Assembly (NCBI RefSeq): GCF_030063475.1
Contig: NZ_JASIRT010000022.1
Location: forward strand, 1-64,000
Length of the DNA: 64,000 bases
DNA from: Roseomonas sp. E05
Lineage (GTDB): Bacteria; Pseudomonadota; Alphaproteobacteria; Acetobacterales; Acetobacteraceae
Direction of reading: 5' to 3'
Shown here: positions 41,886-50,068 of the stretch, piece after piece
How positions within the stretch are numbered: position 1 is the first letter of the stretch
Layout of the letters: every line of letters starts with the position of its first letter
Program-made: the position numbers and the translations under genes
The notes under the pieces: generated by a model
Told to the model about the DNA's origin: nothing
The model's input: the letters and a program-made list of their open reading frames with translations, nothing else
Databases searched by the model: none

Positions 41886-42924
41886 GCCCGGCGCGCCGCA
41901 CCCGCGCCGCGACATAGGCGAGCCAGAGCAGTTGCACCGCCAGCGGCGGCAGGATGATCAGCGGCTTCACGTCCGGCGCCAGGCGCAGGAACAGTAGCGC
42001 CAGCGCCCCATGGAAGGCCGTGAAGCCCCAATGCACCGCCGCCACCGCTCCCATCGGCATGCCGCTGCGCTGCGCCATCTGGTAGAGATGGGTGCGGTGC
42101 GGCGCGCTGAGCGGCTCGCTCATGACGGCGCGGCGCAGCAGGGTGAAGCCGGTGTCGAAGAGCAGCGCGAAGAGCAGCAGCGGCACCAGCAGGAAGGAGA
42201 GCTGCGCCACATCAAGCCGCGCGGCCGCCACCCCCAGCACCGCCAGCATGAAGCCGAGGAACTGGCTGCCGACATCGCCCATGAAGATGCGGGCCGGGCT
42301 CAGGTTGAAGGGCAGGAAGCCGAGGATGCCGGCGGCCAGGATCAGGCAGGCGGCGTAGATGAACCAGCCGTTCTGGAGCTCCGCCACGAAGCCGAGCCCG
42401 ACGCAGGCGATCAGCACCGTGCCGCCGATCAGCCCGTCCAGCCCGTCCATGAAGTTCACCGCGTTGGTGCAGGCGATGATCCAGAACAGCGTCAGCACGG
42501 CGCCGAGCGGGCCGAGTTCGAGGATGCCGTACCAGGGCAGCGCCAGGCGGTCCACCACCAGCCCGCTGCCGACCGCCACCAGGGCGGCAAGGCCCTGGGC
42601 CGCCAGCTTCACCACGAAGCGAAAGTCGCGGATGTCGTCCAGCAGCGCCACCACGGCGATCGCCACCGCCGCCAGGATGACGCCGATGAAGCGGCGATCC
42701 GCCATGCGCGCGAAATCGGCCACCTGGTAGAGCACCAGCATGCCCAGGATGAAGGCGCAGACGATGCCGACACCGCCCCCCTTCGGCGTGGGGCGGCTGT
42801 GCGCCTTGCGGTGGTCGGGGTGGTCGAGGATCGGGAAGGCGATCATCAGCCGCACCAGCATGGCGGAAAGCGCCGCCAGCCCGGCCGCGAAGGTCAGGTG
42901 CTGCAGGAAGGCGTAGGAGGTCAT
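41869..42924 (-). CDS. WecA/MraY-family phospho-sugar: polyprenyl-phosphate transferase
   Basis: 351 residues with about ten to eleven membrane helices. Motifs of the family are in order: HPDHRKAHSRPTPKGGGVGI (substrate pocket), LLDDIRDFR (Mg-binding aspartates), NAVNFMDGLDGLIGGT (catalytic Asp), IFMGDVGSQFLGFMLAVLGV, and PHRTHLYQ. It loads a sugar-1-phosphate onto undecaprenyl phosphate, starting lipopolysaccharide O-antigen or exopolysaccharide synthesis. It is closer to WecA than to MraY (no PHHH loop of MraY). Confidence 0.92.
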   Translation of the reverse strand: MTSYAFLQHLTFAAGLAALSAMLVRLMIAFPILDHPDHRKAHSRPTPKGGGVGIVCAFILGMLVLYQVADFARMADRRFIGVILAAVAIAVVALLDDIRDFRFVVKLAAQGLAALVAVGSGLVVDRLALPWYGILELGPLGAVLTLFWIIACTNAVNFMDGLDGLIGGTVLIACVGLGFVAELQNGWFIYAACLILAAGILGFLPFNLSPARIFMGDVGSQFLGFMLAVLGVAAARLDVAQLSFLLVPLLLFALLFDTGFTLLRRAVMSEPLSAPHRTHLYQMAQRSGMPMGAVAAVHWGFTAFHGALALLFLRLAPDVKPLIILPPLAVQLLWLAYVAARVRRAGLSWVG

Positions 42925-43021
42925 CGAACGAGGCCCAGCGAGAGGAATCGGGGGGGCGTCGCCCCCTTAAGCTCCCCCCATCAGGAAACCGGGTTTCCCG
43001 GACCTTCCCTTCGGGGGAGGT

Positions 43022-43075
43022 GCAGGAACCTGAGGTTCCTGCCGGGGGGTGTCCAGAGGGGGGGCGGCGCCCCCC
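43022..43075. terminator. Two-hairpin module downstream of the FkbM gene
   Basis: Hairpin one GCAGGAACC-TGA-GGTTCCTGC (43022-43042), hairpin two GGGGGGC-GGC-GCCCCCC (43059-43075), with CGGGGGGTGTCCAGAG between. Two shorter stems (GGAAAC/GTTTCC at 42984-42998 and a GGGGGCG/CGCCCCC stem near 42945-42965) lie to the left, so the 161-bp gap is almost entirely folded structure. Confidence 0.6.
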
Positions 43076-43085
43076 TTTGGCCGCG

Positions 43086-43841
43086 CTATGTCACCCGCGC
43101 CTCCTCCAGGCTGGCGTAGATATCCCCGGAATTGGCCGCGTCGGGCAGCGCCTCCAGCCAGCGCGCCATGGTGCCGGCATGCACCGGCCCTTCCAGCACG
43201 AAGCGCATCTCCTCACCGAGGCAGGCATTGAAGCTGTACTCGCCCAGCCCCTCCAGGGCGTCGAGGCAGTCCAGCGCGACCCGGCGCTGAATGGTGGTGA
43301 ACTCGAAGGACAGGCTTCGCACCGGCTTCGACAGCCCGGCCAGCGCCGTGGCCTCGAAACCCTCGATGTCGAGCTTGATGAAGGCGGCCTCGCCATGCGC
43401 CTCGATCAGCGCGTCGAGCGTGGTGACGGGCGCGGCGATGGCGCCGTCCCAGACCTGCCCCTCCCACCCCGGCGCCCCCTCCGCGGCGGAGATGAAGGCC
43501 TCCGAGGCGGTGGCAATGGTCGGGTTGGCGCTGTTCAGGTGGAGGCGGCCCAGCCCCTGCTGGCTGCCCACCAGCGTGCCGAGGACGGTCACCCCCTCGT
43601 CCTTCCCGAACAGCCGGCCCAGCAGTCGGACCAGCCGCGGCTGCGGCTCCACCGCCACCACGCGGGCGCCGAGCCGCCGCAGGCTGGCGGTCCGGTCGCC
43701 GACATGGGCGCCGATGTCGAAGGCCAGATCTTCCGCCGCCACGAAGCGGCCGAGGAAGGCATCCAGCGCCTCCGCGCGGCCGGGAGCGTAGTAGGTGCGC
43801 AGCGAGCGGCCGATGGCGCGCGCGTTCGGGGCAAGGCTCAT
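43086..43841 (-). CDS. FkbM family methyltransferase
   Basis: 251 residues. The SAM-binding motif I is AEDLAFDIGAHVGDRTASLR, then ARVVAVEPQPRLVRLLGRLF. The FkbM hallmark AAFIKLDIEGFEATALAGLS is followed by RSLSFEFTTIQ. It probably methylates a hydroxyl group of a sugar or similar metabolite. Its ATG overlaps the stop of the VOC gene (ATGA). Third gene of a GST-VOC-FkbM operon. Confidence 0.9.
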   Translation of the reverse strand: MSLAPNARAIGRSLRTYYAPGRAEALDAFLGRFVAAEDLAFDIGAHVGDRTASLRRLGARVVAVEPQPRLVRLLGRLFGKDEGVTVLGTLVGSQQGLGRLHLNSANPTIATASEAFISAAEGAPGWEGQVWDGAIAAPVTTLDALIEAHGEAAFIKLDIEGFEATALAGLSKPVRSLSFEFTTIQRRVALDCLDALEGLGEYSFNACLGEEMRFVLEGPVHAGTMARWLEALPDAANSGDIYASLEEARVT

Positions 43842-44689
43842 GGCCGGAATACCAGCGCGGCGCCCCCGGCCAGTTCGGGTGGCACCATCAGCCCCTCCGG
43901 CGCCGTGCGGAGCGGCAGGCCGCCAAGCAGGCGGCGGACGGCGGCATTGCCATCCTCTGTCCGCACCGTGAAGCCGGCGAGAAACGGCAGTGCGGGGGCG
44001 GTGACGCCGGGCAGCACGGCCTCCAGCGCCTCCGCCGGCAGGATGCGCACCCGCCCGCGCGGCAGGGGCAGCACGTAGCCCCCCGCCGGGTCCGGCTCCA
44101 GCGGATGCCCGGTCAGGCGCGAAAGCGCGGCGGCGCTGGCGGCCGGCTCCGGCGCCACCAGCACCACGCTCTCCAGCGCCACGGCGCGGTTCGGGTGCTC
44201 CATCCAGCGCGCCTGCCACAGCAGCTCGGGCGTGTGGTGCTGGATCAGTTGCAGCCGCCCTTCCGGCGCGTCCGGCAGCGGCAGGCGGGAGAAGCGGGCG
44301 CGCGGCCCATCCGGCGCATCCACCGGGCGCTCCAGATGCGCGACCCCCGGGATCTCCAGCCCGGCGCGGCGCAGCCGGGCCAGCTCGGCTTCCGCATCCG
44401 CGATGCCGAAGGCGAGGATGTGCATCCCCGCATAGCGGTCGAGGAAGCCGCCCAGCCCGTTGTCGAAGCGCGCCGGCTCCAGGATGGCCAGCAGCTCCAG
44501 ATAGCCCTCGCGCAGCATCGCGCAGCGGTTGCCGGTGGCGAGCGGCTCGAGCGGCGCACCGGGCGCGCGCCGGCCGGACTGCCGCGCCACCGGCGTCAGC
44601 CGGAAGCCCAGCCGCTCATAGGCGGCCCAGAGCGCCGGCCCGTCCCGCGTGCCGAGCCCGACATGGTCGAGGCTGGCGGCGCCGCTCAC
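43838..44689 (-). CDS. VOC (glyoxalase-like) family protein
   Basis: 283 residues with two related halves. The first begins SLDHVGLGTRDGPALWAAYE and includes CAMLREGYLELLAILEPARF and GMHILAFGIADAEAELARLR; the second begins RAVALESVVLVAPEPAASAA and ends with a beta strand pair (LPFLAGFTVRTEDGNAAVRR). The layout matches the glyoxalase-like-domain enzymes/resistance proteins; substrate unknown. The GTG start at 44689 overlaps the GST stop (GTGA); ATG 44719 would overlap more. Confidence 0.85.
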   Translation of the reverse strand: MSGAASLDHVGLGTRDGPALWAAYERLGFRLTPVARQSGRRAPGAPLEPLATGNRCAMLREGYLELLAILEPARFDNGLGGFLDRYAGMHILAFGIADAEAELARLRRAGLEIPGVAHLERPVDAPDGPRARFSRLPLPDAPEGRLQLIQHHTPELLWQARWMEHPNRAVALESVVLVAPEPAASAAALSRLTGHPLEPDPAGGYVLPLPRGRVRILPAEALEAVLPGVTAPALPFLAGFTVRTEDGNAAVRRLLGGLPLRTAPEGLMVPPELAGGAALVFRP

Positions 44690-45339
44690 GGCTGCGGCTC
44701 GTATTTCGGCAGGCGCCATTCCGCCGGCTCGGCCGCCGCCTCGTCGTACCAGCGCCGCACCAGCGGATGCGCGCGCACAGCATCCACATAGGCCCGGCTG
44801 GCCTCCGAGAGCTCCGGCTCCCAGGTCAGGAAGCGGCACGCCACGGGCGCGAACATCGCATCCGCCGCGCCGAAGCCCGCGCCGAACAGGAAGGGCCCGC
44901 CCGAGTTCAGAAGCGCCTCGCGCCAGATCGCCTCGATGCGGGCGATGTCGGCCAGCGCCTCCGGGGTGCGGCCCTGGCCGGGGAAGCGGTTCAGGATGGT
45001 CATCGGCATGGCCATGCGCAGGCCGCGGAAGCCGGCATGCATCTCCGCCGCCATGCTGCGGGCCTGGGCGCGCGCCACCGGATCGGCCGGCCAGAGGGAG
45101 GGCGCGGTCTCGGCGCAATACTCGATGATCGCCAGGCTCTCCCAGATGCGGGCCCCGCGATGCTCCAGATAGGGCACCGTGCCGGAAGGCGTGGCCTCCT
45201 TCACCGCCGCGGTGGCGCCCCCGGCCAGCGGGATCACCACCTCCTCGACCTCCAGGCCGGCCAGGCGAACCGCCAGCCAGCCGCGCAGCGACCAGGAGGA
45301 ATACATCTTGGTGCCGATGAAAAGGCGCCCCTCGGCCAT
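44686..45339 (-). CDS. Glutathione S-transferase family protein
   Basis: 217 residues. The N-terminal thioredoxin-like domain reads LFIGTKMYSSWSLRGWLAVR, with the glutathione-binding GTVPYLEHRGARIWESLAI. The C-terminal helical domain includes ARIEAIWREALLNSGGPFLF and GAADAMFAPVACRFLTWE. GGAAGGAGA precedes ATG 45339. It heads an operon with the VOC and FkbM genes. Confidence 0.92.
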   Translation of the reverse strand: MAEGRLFIGTKMYSSWSLRGWLAVRLAGLEVEEVVIPLAGGATAAVKEATPSGTVPYLEHRGARIWESLAIIEYCAETAPSLWPADPVARAQARSMAAEMHAGFRGLRMAMPMTILNRFPGQGRTPEALADIARIEAIWREALLNSGGPFLFGAGFGAADAMFAPVACRFLTWEPELSEASRAYVDAVRAHPLVRRWYDEAAAEPAEWRLPKYEPQP

Positions 45340-45361
45340 TCCGCATCTCCTTCCGCGTCGG

Positions 45362-45417
45362 CCAGAGGGGGCGCCGCCCCCTCTGGAACTCCCCCGCCAG
45401 GACCCTGAGGGTCCTGG
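45362..45417. terminator. Two-hairpin module downstream of the ferredoxin-NADP reductase gene
   Basis: CCAGAGGGGGCG and its complement with a one-base centre (45362-45386), and CCAGGACCC-TGA-GGGTCCTGG (45397-45417). The second hairpin begins eight bases after the reductase stop codon on the minus strand. Same module as at 24108 and 38711, in reverse orientation. Confidence 0.65.
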
Positions 45418-45424
45418 ACCTGCC

Positions 45425-46468
45425 TCAGCCCAGCGGCACGCCCTTCGACGTGCTGTACTCGAAATGCAGCGCCTCGCCCGGGAAGATGCGCGGATGAATG
45501 GCATGCGCCGCCATCGCCGCCTCCGAGAAGCCCTGCAGGATCAGCTTCAGCTTGCCGGGATAGGTGGCGATGTCACCGATCGCGTGGATGCCCGGGATGT
45601 TGGTGGCGCAGGTGGAAGGCTCCACCATGACGTGGCTGCGCTCCAGGCCCAGGCCCCACTCCGCGATCGGGCCGAGTTCCATGGACAGGCCGAAGAAGGC
45701 CAGCAGGTGGTCCGCCGGCACCGCCTTCTCCTCGCCTTTCAGCGTCGCCAGCACCACATGGTCCAGCTCGCCGCCGCTGCCGCGCAGGCCGTGCAGCTGG
45801 TAGGGGATGGCCAGCTCGATCTCGCCCCGTTCGGCGGCGGCCTCCATCTGCGCCACGCTCTCCGGCGCGGCGCGGAACTTCGGGCGGCGATGCACCACCG
45901 TCACCCGCGCGGCCACGTCCTTCAGGCTGAGCGCCCAGTCCACCGCCGAGTCGCCACCACCGGCGATCACCACGCGCTTGTTCCGGAACTCCTCGCGCCG
46001 CGCCACCATATAGCGCACCGCGCCGGTCGCCTCATAGGCGGCCAGGTCATTGAGCGGCGGACGGTTGGGGCCGAAGGCGCCGGCCCCGGCGGCCAGGATC
46101 ACCGCCCTGGCCCGCACCACCTCGCCCTTGCTGGTGCGCAGCTCGAACAGGCCGCCCTCCTGCTCCTTCAGCGCCTCGACGCGGCGGCCGAGCAGATAGA
46201 CCGGCGCGAAGGGCGCGGCCTGCGCCTCCAGCCGCTCGATCAGCTCGCCGCCGGCGATCGCGGGATGGGCGGGAATGTCGTAGATCGGCTTCTCCGGATA
46301 GAGCGCGGCGCATTGCCCGCCGATCGCCTCCAGCGTGTCGATCACCACGCATTTCATCCGCAGCATGCCGCATTCGAACACCGCGAACAGGCCGGTGGGG
46401 CCGGCGCCGATGATGGCAACATCGGCCTCCACCGCGACATGCGCCGTCTCGGGGGAATGATCGAGCAT
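45425..46468 (-). CDS. Ferredoxin--NADP reductase, thioredoxin-reductase-like type
   Basis: 347 residues. FAD-binding VAIIGAGPTGLFAVFECGML, then DTLEAIGGQCAALYPEKPIY then DIP, which is diagnostic of the plant-independent FNR2 family. The NADPH-binding motif is RVVIAGGGDSAVDWALSLKD, and the end has HAIGDIATYPGKLKLILQGF. It lacks the redox-active CxxC of thioredoxin reductase (GGGDSAVD replaces the region after GGG). It supplies reduced ferredoxin or flavodoxin. Single gene with its own terminator. Confidence 0.94.
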   Translation of the reverse strand: MLDHSPETAHVAVEADVAIIGAGPTGLFAVFECGMLRMKCVVIDTLEAIGGQCAALYPEKPIYDIPAHPAIAGGELIERLEAQAAPFAPVYLLGRRVEALKEQEGGLFELRTSKGEVVRARAVILAAGAGAFGPNRPPLNDLAAYEATGAVRYMVARREEFRNKRVVIAGGGDSAVDWALSLKDVAARVTVVHRRPKFRAAPESVAQMEAAAERGEIELAIPYQLHGLRGSGGELDHVVLATLKGEEKAVPADHLLAFFGLSMELGPIAEWGLGLERSHVMVEPSTCATNIPGIHAIGDIATYPGKLKLILQGFSEAAMAAHAIHPRIFPGEALHFEYSTSKGVPLG

Positions 46469-46543
46469 GGGGAACAGTACCTCCGCGTCCGGCTGCCGTG
46501 CATAGAGGCTTTGGCCAGCGACGGCAAAGGGGCGGCGGCAAAG

Positions 46544-46567
46544 GGCGGCCCTCCCCTAAGGGCCGCC
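46544..46567. terminator. Hairpin downstream of the SDR gene
   Basis: GGCGGCCCT (46544-46552) and AGGGCCGCC (46559-46567) with a six-base loop, 21 bases beyond the SDR stop on the minus strand. Confidence 0.5.
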
Positions 46568-46587
46568 GCCTTCCCCGGATGCGCCGC

Positions 46588-47610
46588 TCAGGGCCAGCCG
46601 ACGCCGCCGGTCTCGCCGTAGATCTGCCCCGTGGTGTAGCTGGAGGTGGCCGCCGCCAGCTCGACATAGACCGAGGCCAGCTCCACCGGCTGGCCGGGCC
46701 GCCCCATCGGCGTGCTGCTGCCGAAGGTCTTCAGTCCGTCGGCGGTCTGCCCGCCGCCGACCTGCAGCGGCGTCCAGAACGGCCCGGGGGCCACGCCGTT
46801 CACGCGGATGCCCTGCCCGATCACCTGCTTGGCGAGCCCCCGCACGAAGATCGCGTTCGCCGCCTTGGTGCAGGCATAGTCGAGAATGTACTCGGAGGGC
46901 CGCTGCGCGTTGATCGAGCTGGTGCAGATGATCGCCGAGCCCGCCGGCATCTGCGGCAGCGCCGCCTTCACGATCCAGAACATCGCATAGACGTTCGTCT
47001 TCATCGTCTGGTCGAACTGCTCGGTCGAGATGTCCAGGATGGACTTCTGCGCATGCTGGTAGGCCGCGTTGCTGACCAGGATGTCGAGTCCGCCGAGCTG
47101 CTGCACCGCCTGGTCCACCAGGCTCTTGCAGAAGGCCTCCTCGCGGATGTCGCCGGGGATCAGCACCGCCTTGCGCCCGGCCTTGCGGATGAGGTCCGCG
47201 ACATCGCGCGCATCCGGCTCCTCGGCGGGGAGATAGTTGATGGCGACATCCGCGCCCTCGCGCGCATAGGCGATGGCCGCAGCCCGGCCGATGCCGGAAT
47301 CCCCGCCGGTGATCAGCGCCTTGCGGCCGGTGAGCCGGCCCGAGCCCTTGTAGCTCTCCTCGCCGCAGTCGGGCACCGGCGTCATCTTCGACTGCAGCGC
47401 CGGCCAGGGCTGGGTCTGCATTTCGAAGGGCGGCTTGGGGAAGCGGTCCTGCGGGTTGGACAAGGCAGGCGCGGCGCCGGCCTGCCCGGAGACGGAGCCG
47501 GAGCCGGAGGCCGTCTGCGCCATGGCGGGCGCGGCGACCACCGAGGCGATCCCTCCGGCGGCCATGCCGCGGAAGACGTCGCGACGGGAGGGGGAGGTAT
47601 CGTCGGTCAT
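46588..47610 (-). CDS. SDR family oxidoreductase with a twin-arginine signal (YghA-like)
   Basis: 340 residues. The N-terminus SPSRRDVFRGMAAGGIASVV is a twin-arginine export signal with cleavage near PAMAQ. The enzyme domain has ALITGGDSGIGRAAAIAYAR for NAD(P), ILVSNAAY, catalytic serine in ICTSSINAQRP, YILDYACTKAAN with the Tyr-x3-Lys pair, and the typical C-terminus TGQIYGETGGVGWP. Family members such as YghA are usually cytoplasmic or Tat-targeted; a folded export with bound cofactor would place it in the periplasm. Confidence 0.9.
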   Translation of the reverse strand: MTDDTSPSRRDVFRGMAAGGIASVVAAPAMAQTASGSGSVSGQAGAAPALSNPQDRFPKPPFEMQTQPWPALQSKMTPVPDCGEESYKGSGRLTGRKALITGGDSGIGRAAAIAYAREGADVAINYLPAEEPDARDVADLIRKAGRKAVLIPGDIREEAFCKSLVDQAVQQLGGLDILVSNAAYQHAQKSILDISTEQFDQTMKTNVYAMFWIVKAALPQMPAGSAIICTSSINAQRPSEYILDYACTKAANAIFVRGLAKQVIGQGIRVNGVAPGPFWTPLQVGGGQTADGLKTFGSSTPMGRPGQPVELASVYVELAAATSSYTTGQIYGETGGVGWP

Positions 47611-47742
47611 GCGGCAGGGCCTCTCTGTTGGAGTGTCCCCAGCTGAACAGCGGAAACGCCGGCAGGTTCGGTGGCGCGTGGCGGCCCGCCTCCGCCTGCC
47701 CTTGAAAACGGCCGCGCCCCGGGGGCAGATTGCCTCCTGCCC

Positions 47743-48204
47743 ATGCCCGAGACGCTGCACCTCCTCCTGCCCGACCTGGCCGCCACCGAGGCGCTCGCCG
47801 CGCGCGTCGCCGCGCTCGCGCGCCCGGGCGACGCAATCCTGCTGGAGGGGCCGCTGGGCGCCGGGAAGTCCGCCTTCTGCCGCGCCTTCCTGCGCGCCGC
47901 CGCCCACAATCCGGCGCTGGAGGTGCCCTCCCCCAGCTTCACCCTGGTGCAGGGCTATGACCTGCCGCGCGGCCCGGCGCACCATTTCGACCTCTACCGC
48001 CTCGCCGGCCCCGAGGAGCTGGAGGAGCTGGGCTGGGAGGAGGCCCGCGAGGGCATCGTGCTGGTCGAATGGCCGGACCGGCTGGGCTGGCTGACCCCGC
48101 CCGGGGCGCTGCACCTGACGCTTCGCCCCGACCCCGAAGGCGAGGCCCGCCATGCCGCGCTGCGGGGCTGGGATGCGCGGCTGGCGGCCCTGGCCGGGCT
48201 TTGA
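47743..48204 (+). CDS. tsaE: tRNA N6-threonylcarbamoyladenosine synthesis ATPase TsaE
   Basis: 153 residues. Walker A is EGPLGAGKSAFCRAFL, followed by PSPSFTLVQGYD, and HHFDLYRLAGPEELEELGWE with IVLVEWPDRLG. TsaE assists TsaB-TsaD in the t6A modification of tRNA. First gene of a run with AmgK and MurU, as in many Alphaproteobacteria. The ATG at 47743 agrees with the family start. Confidence 0.94.
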   Translation: MPETLHLLLPDLAATEALAARVAALARPGDAILLEGPLGAGKSAFCRAFLRAAAHNPALEVPSPSFTLVQGYDLPRGPAHHFDLYRLAGPEELEELGWEEAREGIVLVEWPDRLGWLTPPGALHLTLRPDPEGEARHAALRGWDARLAALAGL

Positions 48205-48256
48205 CGCATTCCGCGCTTGGCAATCGCCGCGGCCTGCGGCACCTCCTTGCCGCAGC

Positions 48257-49276
48257 ATGACCCCTACGGATTCCTTTCTGGCCGCCCATGGCTATGCGGA
48301 GGCGGCGCGCGCGCCGCTGCCCCAGGATGCCGGCCACCGCCGCTACACCCGCCTGAACGGCGGGCCGCGCCCCGCCCTGTTGATGGACTGCACCGACGCG
48401 CCCAGGGTCGGACTGACGCCGGAGGAGGATCTCCTCCCCTTCCTGAAGCTGGCGCGGCACATCGCCGGCATCGGCCTTTCCGCCCCCGCCATCCTGGCCG
48501 AGGACGCGCCGCATGGCCTGTTGCTGGTGGAGGACCTGGGCCACGAGACCCACGCCATGCTGCTGGATGCCGGCGCCGCGCCGCAGCCGCTCTACGAGGC
48601 GGCCGCCGAGGCGCTCGCCGCGTTGCACGCCGCCCCGCCGCCGCCCGGCCTGCCGCACTGGGAAGCCCCGCGCATGGCGGCGACGGCAGCGCAGACCTTC
48701 CTGGACTGGTGGTGGCCCGCCACCTTCGGCGCCGCCCCCGGCGAGGCGATCCGGGCCGGGTTCATGGCCGCCCTGCACGCCATGCTGACGCCCTTCGCCG
48801 GCGCCGGCTGCCTGGTGCACCGGGACTACTTCCCGGCCAACCTGATGCACCTGCCGGACCGCGCCGGGCCGCGCCGCGTCGGCATCCTGGACTTCCAGGA
48901 CGCCGCCCTCGGCCATCCCGCCTATGACATGGTCAGCCTGACCGAGGACGCCCGCCGCGACGTGGCGCCCGCCGTGCGCGAGGCGGCCCTCGCCCGCTAT
49001 CTCGCCGCCCGGCCGGAGCTGGACCCCGCCGCCTTCCGTGCCGCGATGGCGGCGATGGCGGCGCAGCGGCACCTGCGCGTCGCCGCCCTCTGGGTGCGGC
49101 TGGACCGCCGCGACGGCAAGCCGCACTACCTCCGGCACGGCCCGCGCTGCTGGGCGCTGCTGGCCCAGGCGCTGCGCCATCCCGCCGCCGCCCCGCTCGC
49201 CGCCTTCCTCGACCGCCACGTGCCCGCCGAGTTGCGGCGCAACCCCGACAGCCCCACCAAGGACGACGCCGCGTGA
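48257..49276 (+). CDS. amgK: Aminoglycoside phosphotransferase-fold sugar kinase, AmgK-like
   Basis: 339 residues. APH fold: RRYTRLNGGPRPALLMDC for the N-lobe, LLLVEDLGHETHA at the hinge, catalytic loop VHRDYFPANLMHL, and the metal-binding LDFQDAALGHPAYDMVSLTE. AmgK phosphorylates the anomeric carbon of N-acetylmuramate or N-acetylglucosamine in the fosfomycin-protective cell-wall recycling route. Its stop overlaps the MurU-like start (GTGA), which supports the pair. Confidence 0.88.
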   Translation: MTPTDSFLAAHGYAEAARAPLPQDAGHRRYTRLNGGPRPALLMDCTDAPRVGLTPEEDLLPFLKLARHIAGIGLSAPAILAEDAPHGLLLVEDLGHETHAMLLDAGAAPQPLYEAAAEALAALHAAPPPPGLPHWEAPRMAATAAQTFLDWWWPATFGAAPGEAIRAGFMAALHAMLTPFAGAGCLVHRDYFPANLMHLPDRAGPRRVGILDFQDAALGHPAYDMVSLTEDARRDVAPAVREAALARYLAARPELDPAAFRAAMAAMAAQRHLRVAALWVRLDRRDGKPHYLRHGPRCWALLAQALRHPAAAPLAAFLDRHVPAELRRNPDSPTKDDAA

Positions 49277-49998
49277 TCACCCTCAACTCCGCCATGGTGC
49301 TGGCTGCCGGCCTCGGCACCCGCATGCGGCCGCTGACCGAGGCGAAGCCAAAGCCCCTGCTGCCGCTGGCTGGGCGCAGCCTGCTCGACCACGCGCTGGA
49401 CCGCATCGACGCCGCCGGGATCGGCAAGGTGGTGGTCAATGCCCACTGGTTTCCCGAGCAGGTGGAGGCGGTCTGCACGGCGCGCCCCAACCCGCCCACG
49501 GTGCTGCGCGAGGAGCCGGTGCAGGAGACCGGCGGCGGGGTGCGCGACGCGCTGCCGCATCTCGGCGCCGATCCCTTCCTGGTGGTGAACGGCGACGCCT
49601 ATTGGCTGGACGGCCCCACCCCCACCATCGAGCGCCTGGCCCACCGCTTCGATGCGGCGGCGATGGACGCCCTGCTGCTGGTGGTGCGTGCCACCGCGGT
49701 GGAGGGCGAGGTCGGCCGTGGCGACTTCCTGCTCGACCCGCTCGGCCGCGTGCGCCGCCCGAAGGAGCGGGAGATCGCCCCCTACTTCTACGCCGGGCTG
49801 CAGATGGTGCATCCGCGCCTCTTCGAGGGCGCGCCGGCAGGCTCCTTCAGCATGAACCTGCTGTGGAACCGTGCCATCGAGGCGGGGCGGCTGTTCGGCC
49901 TGGTGCATGACGGGGCGTGGTTCCACCTCTCGACACCCGTCGATCTGCGGCGGGCCGAGGCGGCGCTGGCCACCGGGCTGACGCGGCCGCTGTTCTAA
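49273..49998 (+). CDS. murU: N-acetylmuramate-1-phosphate uridylyltransferase-like protein (MurU)
   Basis: 241 residues with a nucleotidyltransferase signature MVLAAGLGTRMRPLTEAKPK then PLLPLAGRSLLDH, FLVVNGDAYW with the metal aspartate, and a C-terminal FHLSTPVDLRRAE. The GTG start overlaps the kinase gene. It would make UDP-N-acetylmuramate directly from the AmgK product. Followed by a bidirectional two-hairpin terminator. Confidence 0.88.
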   Translation: MITLNSAMVLAAGLGTRMRPLTEAKPKPLLPLAGRSLLDHALDRIDAAGIGKVVVNAHWFPEQVEAVCTARPNPPTVLREEPVQETGGGVRDALPHLGADPFLVVNGDAYWLDGPTPTIERLAHRFDAAAMDALLLVVRATAVEGEVGRGDFLLDPLGRVRRPKEREIAPYFYAGLQMVHPRLFEGAPAGSFSMNLLWNRAIEAGRLFGLVHDGAWFHLSTPVDLRRAEAALATGLTRPLF

Positions 49999-50009
49999 TG
50001 CGGGGGCCT

Positions 50010-50062
50010 GGGGGAACTCGGTTCCCCCGGCGGGGTGGTCCAGGAGGGGTGGAGCCCCTCCT
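50010..50062. terminator. Two-hairpin module between murU and the DUF1080 gene
   Basis: GGGGGAAC-TCG-GTTCCCCC (50010-50028) and AGGAGGGG / CCCCTCCT (50042-50062), with GGCGGGGTGGTCC between. Both flanking genes end here (converging), so it may stop both transcripts. Confidence 0.65.
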
Positions 50063-50068
50063 GCCCGG

